Assembly (NCBI RefSeq): GCF_040939455.1
Contig: NC_134119.1
Coordinates: forward strand, 17,286,501-17,350,500
DNA from: Microcebus murinus
Lineage: Eukaryota; Chordata; Mammalia; Primates; Cheirogaleidae
DNA: 64,000 nt
Reading direction: 5' to 3'
Part shown: positions 58,319-64,000 of the stretch, in pieces
Layout: every line of letters begins with the position of its first letter
Numbering within the stretch: the stretch's first letter is position 1
Made by a program: the position numbers and the translations under genes
The notes under the pieces: generated by a model
Told to the model about the DNA's origin: nothing
What the model saw: only the letters and a program-made list of their open reading frames with translations
Databases searched by the model: none

Positions 58319-59608
58319 CTGAGGCCAATGACAGAGAAGATGGTAAGAATATGAACAACTTGAAGGGGTGGGTGAATCACACCACATAATTACATTGGAA
58401 AGAACATTGGTAGTTCAGAAAAAGTGAATCCTTAAGGTGACAAACTACCTCAAAGAGGAGTTCAAAAATGATTTCACCATATTGCGTGAAATGTGTTACA
58501 GACAGGATTTTCTAACAGAAGATTTCTGCCATAACCAGAGTGACCATATGTCCTGGTTTATGACTTCTGAGTTAGTGTAATTATAAATGCCACTCCCTTT
58601 CATTTTTAAAGTGTCATGTTTTGAATAATAAATTCTATAGTCAACCTAGCTATAACCTATAGAGTACATTCCATCAACCTTAAAGAACAAGGACATTTTA
58701 GAGTTCATGATTTTATCTACATTTCATCAAGAACAATGTCTAGGTCACCAAGCCTCTAATAACTAGATTGTCCTATTTGTGGGCCTTTGCCAGCTGAAGA
58801 ATTATCTTAGGGCAATTGCAGGAGGCAAACAAAGGGGGGTCTTTAAAACCAGACTTTGGACTCTTGTGAATACACAAACACACATAGATACAAAGTACTC
58901 AGATATGGTGTCAAGATCTGACAACTCATAATTCAATCTTGCCATAGAATTTGAGGGTATCCAGAAAGTGTAGGCTAGTATATTTCTATAAGGGGATCCT
59001 ATGTATGACATCTGTCAGTGGCCAGTTAGGATCTCTGCTATTTTATAAAATGTAACTGGAGACAAATTTTTTTTTGCCTGTGGAGAACAGACACTGAAAT
59101 TAATGCTGAAGATTGGTTCAACCCTAGGAGCTCCTGGTAAGGCCGAACAAGACTTGGCAGAAGAAGGTAAGAGAAAATGTTTGGAGAAGGTAGAGTCCCC
59201 TGATCTGCAGAGGGTACTCAGGGATTATATAAAGTACAGGAGAGGGAGCACATATGTTGCACCCAGAGGAGGATATAAGCTGAAGGTCTCTGATTCTGAA
59301 CCTGCACGTGATGTCACTGGCACCAGGAAACAGAAAATATAATTGCAGGAGGACTGAATACGCAGAGCAGGGTAGGGATGGGAAGGCCTTTTACAAATGG
59401 AGTAGCAAATGTTGACTACTCTCATAGAAGTATGGAAAATCTGCCCTCAAATCAACTGTTCTTTGAGGAATTGGGCATGCCAGGGAGGAATCTCACATGT
59501 TACTCATTCCTCCCTGGTGTGGAGAATACAGGGGTACACAAAGCCCTCTCTGCCTGCTGGTGATTGGAAGAGAAAGCAAGCCACCTATTTGTGAGGCCTA
59601 AAAGGGTT
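58319..59608. other. No gene or clear repeat
   Basis: Unique-looking. Several overlapping frames of 60-79 codons lie at 59.1-59.8 kb without a recognisable domain; their overlap with a long inverted repeat argues against coding. Confidence 0.45.
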
Positions 59609-59692
59609 CTCCTGCAAAAGGGAAGTAGAAGGAGTTGTAGCTGTCCTTCTACAGAGCTACAACTCCGTCTACTCCCTTTTTCTGGAGCAGGA
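59609..59692. ncRNA. Candidate microRNA-like hairpin / inverted repeat
   Basis: Left arm GGGAAGTAGAAGGAGTTGTA (from 59620, continuing GCT) pairs with right arm AGCTACAACTCCGTCTACTC (from 59655, continuing CC). The 12 pairs next to a 12-base loop (59643-59654) are perfect, then one A-G mismatch, seven pairs, a one-base bulge and seven more pairs; an outer TCCTGC/GCAGGA stem continues beyond a six-base bulge. Total length is about 84 bases with roughly 32 pairs. The shape fits a pre-microRNA or a palindromic MITE relic. I do not recognise a known microRNA in either arm, and expression is unknown. Confidence 0.5.
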
Positions 59693-59859
59693 AAAGAGCT
59701 TCCTTTTATATGGAAGAATGTCAGTGAAAATAGAAAAACAGAAGATCTATGATGTTACTCAAAGGGAAATAGTTTTAGCATAATTTTAAAAAAAAATTAG
59801 GGATGAGCCAAAGAGACATTCAATCTTGTCAGTATAAAAAGTTTGACTGTGGAATAGAC

Positions 59860-60000
59860 ATTTCATTCATTCAAAAAATATTTACTGAGTGCCTAAAAAT
59901 TAGTAAACACTAACTACTCTAGGAGATAAAGATATATCTATCATTTAAACAGTCAGAAAATCCTGACCTCAGTGAGCTTATATTCTAGAATTGGGAGCTT
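59860..60000 (+). mobile_element. Ancient mammalian interspersed repeat fragment
   Basis: TTCATTCATTCAAAAAATAT, TTACTGAGTGCCTAAAAATT, CTACTCTAGGAGATAAAGAT and CTCAGTGAGCTTATATTCTA belong to the same family as at 46.2 and 61.6 kb. Confidence 0.6.
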
Positions 60001-60762
60001 ACACTCTTATGCTTGATCTTGAGAACAGACCCACAAGGGTACATTTTGCTATTGCCTGTATCCATATAATGGACCAGAAAATCTCCTCAATTCCATACAA
60101 ATAAATTAATGACTGACAACCTGAGTCAAACATCATAGAGAGAAGACAAAACATGCAGAAGATAAGAAGCAGAGTTTTAAGGAAACAAAAAGTCTATTGG
60201 AGAGGAGAGAAAATGAATTAGAGGTTCCACAGATAAATGACAATGCATGTGTAGTACAGACAAAGGACTCTGGCATCCACTGAGGAGCTTAAGGGGTAAG
60301 CCCAACAGAACAGAGGTGCTTCACCCAAGGTGGTCTCTGTCTAGACTGCTACAGAACTCTCAAACCCACAGTGAAGAATTGCCTTCTGGATGTACTACTG
60401 TGAATGACCAATCTAGAAAATGTCTCCTCATCCTTGCATTTGATTTTGGCTTTGGTGTTTTAGGTTTTTGAAAAATTTTGTTTCTTTGTTTTTGAGGGTG
60501 AAGGTGTTTTTGTTTTGTTGTGTTGTATTTATTCTCAGCAATAGACTATACTGCCCAGCCTTCTAATATTAAGAGCATATTATGTGAGTTATTTATAGTA
60601 ATATTGATATTTTGAAAAGAAGAGTAGGAACCTAAACTATGGATTATTTTCTAGTTTTTTTTTAACCCAATGGTTTTCAAATATATTATACAACATTTCA
60701 CCCCAAAGATGAATATATAAAACAGACAGAAGCAGAGGTGCCCTGATTAAAACTGAGAGCAG
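60001..60762. other. No gene or clear repeat
   Basis: Includes a T/G-rich patch (GTTTTTGTTTTGTTGTGTTG) at about 60507. Its right end carries the left copy of the Alu target duplication. Confidence 0.45.
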
Positions 60763-61105
60763 GGCCGGGAGTGGTGGCTCACGCCTGTAATCCTAGGCAT
60801 TCTGGGAGGCCGAAGTGGGCAGATTGCTCGAGGTCAGGAGTTCAAGACCAGCCTGAGCAAGAGCGAGACCCCGTCTCTACTAAAAATAGAAAGAAATTAA
60901 TTCGCCAACTAAAAATATATATGTAGAAAAGATTAGCCAGGCATGGTGCCGCATACCTATAGTCCCAGCTACTCGGGAGGCTGAAGCAGGAGGACCGCTT
61001 GAGCCCAGGAGTTTGAGGTTGCTGTGAGCTAGACTGACGCCATAGCACTCACTCTAGCCTGGGCAACAAAGTGAGACTCTGTCTCAAAAAATAAAAAAAA
61101 TAAAA
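60763..61105 (+). mobile_element. Young strepsirrhine Alu with perfect TSD
   Basis: Full dimer: GGCCGGGAGTGGTGGCTCAC, AGGTCAGGAGTTCAAGACCA, GAGCAAGAGCGAGACCCCGT, linker AAATTAATTCGCCAACTAAA, TAGTCCCAGCTACTCGGGAG, GCCATAGCACTCACTCTAGC and TGAGACTCTGTCTC with an A-rich tail. Identical 14-mers AAAACTGAGAGCAG flank it at 60749-60762 and 61106-61119. Intact right-arm GAGCTAGACTGACGCCATAG is the lemur-type form. It retains RNA polymerase III A- and B-box-like segments in the left arm, but activity cannot be judged. Confidence 0.97.
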
Positions 61106-61119
61106 AAAACTGAGAGCAG

Positions 61120-61557
61120 GAGTCCTGCCTGCCCTCTCATCCTGGTGGCCTCTGGGGCGTCTTCATTAAACCCTAGAGATACACTGAGCACAGATTGAAA
61201 ACTCTGACCATCTACCTGGGTAGACAGTGCTGTTGCCTACCCACACAGTCTGACAGCATCACCCTGTACCAGTGAAAAGAGATGTCTCAGAAGGTACAAG
61301 CCATTTCAATATAAACAAAGAGAAGCCTGATTAAAACATTTCTCATGGAATAATTAGCTCTCAGAATAGACAAACTTAAAATACCCACGGATAGTAGAGT
61401 GACAACTAGGGCTTGTACTGACCACATGATGAATTAGCAAAAGAGAACCATGGTGAAGTGAAAACCAAAAACAAATATAAAAAGAACTATGACTAAGGGT
61501 ACTGTGAACAGGCTGATTATTCTCACCACCAATTATATTACATCCATACACACACTC
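61120..61557. other. No gene or clear repeat
   Basis: Unique-looking sequence. Confidence 0.45.
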
Positions 61558-61690
61558 TTTATTCATCCAACAAGCATTTATGAAGTGCTCACTAGGTGCC
61601 AGGCATGTTGCTAGGTATTAAGAATACAGAGAAAAATAATACACAGTCATCACTATTAAAATGTTTATAGTCTTCTGTAGGAGAAAAATC
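61558..61690 (+). mobile_element. Ancient mammalian interspersed repeat fragment
   Basis: TTTATTCATCCAACAAGCAT, TTATGAAGTGCTCACTAGGT, GCCAGGCATGTTGCTAGGTA and TTAAGAATACAGAGAAAAAT match the family seen at 16.4, 46.2 and 59.9 kb. Confidence 0.65.
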
Positions 61691-61694
61691 TGTA

Positions 61695-61800
61695 GGTATA
61701 ATGATATAAAGAGAATCTTATTTAAATGTATAAAGTACTTAGTATAGTGCCTGGCATACAATAAGCTAACTATAAACATTAGCTATTATTATGAGCTTAA
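61695..61800 (+). mobile_element. MIR 3'-end fragment
   Basis: ATAAAGTACTTAGTATAGTG, CCTGGCATACAATAAGCTAA and AACATTAGCTATTATTATGA equal the MIR 3' end (AAAGxxCTTAGxACAGTGCCTGGCACATAGTAAG). Confidence 0.8.
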
Positions 61801-62163
61801 TCATCTGTTCCCATTCACCAGCCCCCAGAAAAAGAGAATTTTCAAGGAATGAAGACCTTGATAAGCAACCTAAGGTCAGGGAAGGGGCCCTAAGTGGGTG
61901 TTCTTTAAAAACAATAGAGACTTTTGCTCTGGTGAGTATTTTATGCAAGCTGAGGGTGACAACTAACTTGCTTGGGATGATAAAAGGCACATTTTAGAAA
62001 ATATATGGAAGAGACAATATTATGAGAAAGAAAAATAAAAGATACTCAGCTTGGGTAGAAATAGAGGTATCCAATCCACTTTCATTAAGTCTGTTCCTTG
62101 CCCTACATGATGTTAATCCTCTTCCCTGTCTCCCCAGAAAATTTTCAGTAAAGCCTATCTGGG
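61801..62163. other. No gene or clear repeat
   Basis: Unique-looking sequence. Confidence 0.45.

Positions 62164-62194
<31 letters not shown>
62164..62194. repeat. (TG)n microsatellite
   Basis: About 14 TG units with one TA interruption. Confidence 0.95.
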
Positions 62195-64000
62195 GCACTA
62201 ATGCTCTGTTTAGGATTGGCCCTAATATTAGGGTGGAAAGCTCACTAGGTGCTCACAGTGTGGGGAGAGAAAAATTGCTCATGTGGAGATTAGAATATAT
62301 ATATAAAAGTTAAAAAGTTTATTATATCTTAGAAGAGAGAGAAAATGAGAGATGGGAAAAGGAGAGGGAAGAGAGCAAGAAGATGGCCTGGCATCCCAAA
62401 GAAAGAGAAGGGAGGTACCAGCCCTGAGGCCAAGTGGCTTGCTAATTTCAAGGGGGATATAGAGAAAAAAAATAGTGATGGCTGTCAGTTGACAACAAAA
62501 GCAGAGGCAGGATGTCGAAGTCCAAGAGTTGGTTTATGGCAGGAGATTTGACTCTGCCCTCTAGATATGGTTGATTATGTAGCTCATTCTCCTGCTGTTT
62601 ACTCAGGAACTCTGTAAAAGCAGATTCTCAAAAACAAAACAAAACAAGAAAACAATTTCAAAGAGAAAGAGTTACAACTCTTTTCCATCATTCACCTCTT
62701 TTCAGAAGTTGTACAAAACAGAACCCCCACGGAGTGCCTGTTAGCAGGAGAATTTACAGGATTGATCTGTAGCTGTGAAATTGAGGGATTAGGTATTGTC
62801 CTATTATTTTTGCGAGGCCACTCCTTTCACCTGACTGAAGAAAGAAGCTTCTGGGGAACAGTAAGTAGTGAAAGAACTGTCCTCAACTAGGTCCATAAAA
62901 AACAAACAAACAAACGAAACTCAAGAAAAAACAAAAGAAAAGCATATCATTATAGGTGAAAGACAAAGGCACAATGGGAGCAAAAAGGAGGGAATAGTTA
63001 GCTCTATCTCCATAGGGAGGTCAGGAAAAGTTCCACAAAGTAGGTGTTATTTGGGCTGCATTATAAAAAACGTAATTTACCAGGGAAGACAGAAAAGTGA
63101 GAGCAAGCAGTGAGAGATTATTATGTGGAGAAGTCTGTAGACTATAGCATGCCAATTCTGATAAATAAAAGCAGTTCAACTTGACTGGAAAAGAAGCTAC
63201 AGAAAGAGCAAGAAAGAACTCAAACAGTGTAGCATCCCGAGCTCTTCTTTCAAATTAATCAACCAACCCACTTGAGGATAAAACCTAACCATTAAAAAAA
63301 TGAATCAAAGAAAAGAATTCAGGAATAGCAAATCATGGTAAACGAACTTACTGTTTTCTTGAATTTTCTTTCTTTTTTTGTTGGGCTTCAAAAGAAGATA
63401 GTGTATATAAATGGCTTTACATGTCAACATTTTTAAAAAGAAGTCTCTAGTTTGTGCACTTTTATGATATTCTAGGCTCTAAAAACCTACCTACAGATTC
63501 CAAGACACTTAAGGATTTTAGGAGTAAACAGATCACTACGTAGCAGAAGTTACTTGTTTTCCTTTATCATATTTCATAAAATCAATGTATCTCGGTCCTA
63601 AAAAAAGGTCTCCTTGTTCCTGCTTTCAAGCACAAAAATGGGAAAGTTCCTAAAATTTCAAAGAACTGGTTTTGGGGTAAAATATTCCAGTGACTAACAA
63701 TTTACATTGCTATGATTTTCTTTGTTGTACTTACATAGTAGTTTATTCATTTATCTTGTCTATCTCCAGTGGAAAAGACAAATTATCTTCTGTATTGTTT
63801 TCATATATTTAAAGTCACCATAATTTTCATTTCCAGTGGCTGAATAATTTTTTAACCACTTCTCATATATACAATCCTCAATTCTTTAATCTTTTCTCTG
63901 CTTTCATAATTTCATGAATAAGTCTGTCCTATCTTGTTCCAGCTTTAGTGATTGTGATTTTTTAAAAAGTCTTTCCTGTGAAATCTAGAACTAACTCATA
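62195..64000. other. Unassigned, purine-rich in part
   Basis: 62320-62420 is strongly purine-rich (AGAAGAGAGAGAAAATGAGA, GGGAAAAGGAGAGGGAAGAG). Short AAAC repeats occur at 62633-62650 and 62899-62920. No coding exon or confident transposon. The last 700 bases are AT-rich and featureless. Confidence 0.4.

Noticed and set aside
62225..62242. Palindrome CCCTAATATTAGGG
   Set aside because: Perfect but only 14 bases; expected by chance in AT-rich sequence of this size and without any neighbouring structure.

Overview
This window looks like nuclear DNA of a primate, most likely a strepsirrhine (lemur or galago relative). It is AT-rich, contains no recognisable protein-coding exon, and is packed with mammalian interspersed repeats. 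The lineage call rests on two things. Two of the dimeric Alu elements (39.6 and 60.8 kb) carry the A-rich linker with a TTAATT/GCCAACTAAAAATATAT block that I associate with lemur Alus. Two LINE-1 3' ends (1.2 and 22.5 kb) have a 3'UTR and an ORF2 C-terminus (HMYSPSNWY-stop) unlike the human L1PA type. MaLR LTRs, hAT-Charlie MITEs, Tigger elements, MIR and L2 remnants are as expected for a placental mammal. I assigned repeat families by reading, not by a library search.

Layout. 0.5-4.4 kb: one heavily decayed ancient L1 ORF2 on the + strand, cut by a later L1 3' end that is itself cut by a younger minus-strand L1. 5.4-10.1 kb: L2, an MST-type LTR, two minus-strand copies of an unnamed LTR-like family, a MER1-like element, and a MER5A with a 204-bp hAT element at its edge, flanked by a perfect 8-bp duplication. 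11.9-12.1 kb: an AT-rich palindromic microsatellite. 13.1 kb: an Alu. 15.7-20 kb: hAT remnants, MIR, L2 and two old L1 3' regions. 22.4-23.0 kb: an Alu monomer and a lemur-type L1 3' end. 25.3 kb: a full-length MER1-like element. 27.2-29.9 kb: L1 fragments, including another L1-in-L1 nest. 32.4-33.6 kb: a 1.1-kb Tigger with a readable transposase tail. 34.7-37.0 kb: MaLR LTRs and an LTR-like copy. 39.2-42.7 kb: an LTR-like copy, a young Alu with an 18-bp target duplication, MIR, L2, two Tigger MITEs and an L1 3' end. 43-57 kb: mostly unique sequence with microsatellites, an MLT1 LTR, LTR-like copies, an Alu and a MIR. 57.5-64 kb: an L1 3' end, a strong microRNA-like hairpin at 59.6 kb, a young Alu and simple repeats.

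No genes work together here. The open reading frames are short (the longest is 131 codons) and are explained by repeats, microsatellites or chance. The window is therefore intergenic or deep intronic. I did not find a new gene system. The items most worth a second look are the 59.6-kb hairpin, the hAT insertion that reused a MER5A target site, the AT palindrome at 11.9 kb, and the six-copy LTR-like family.
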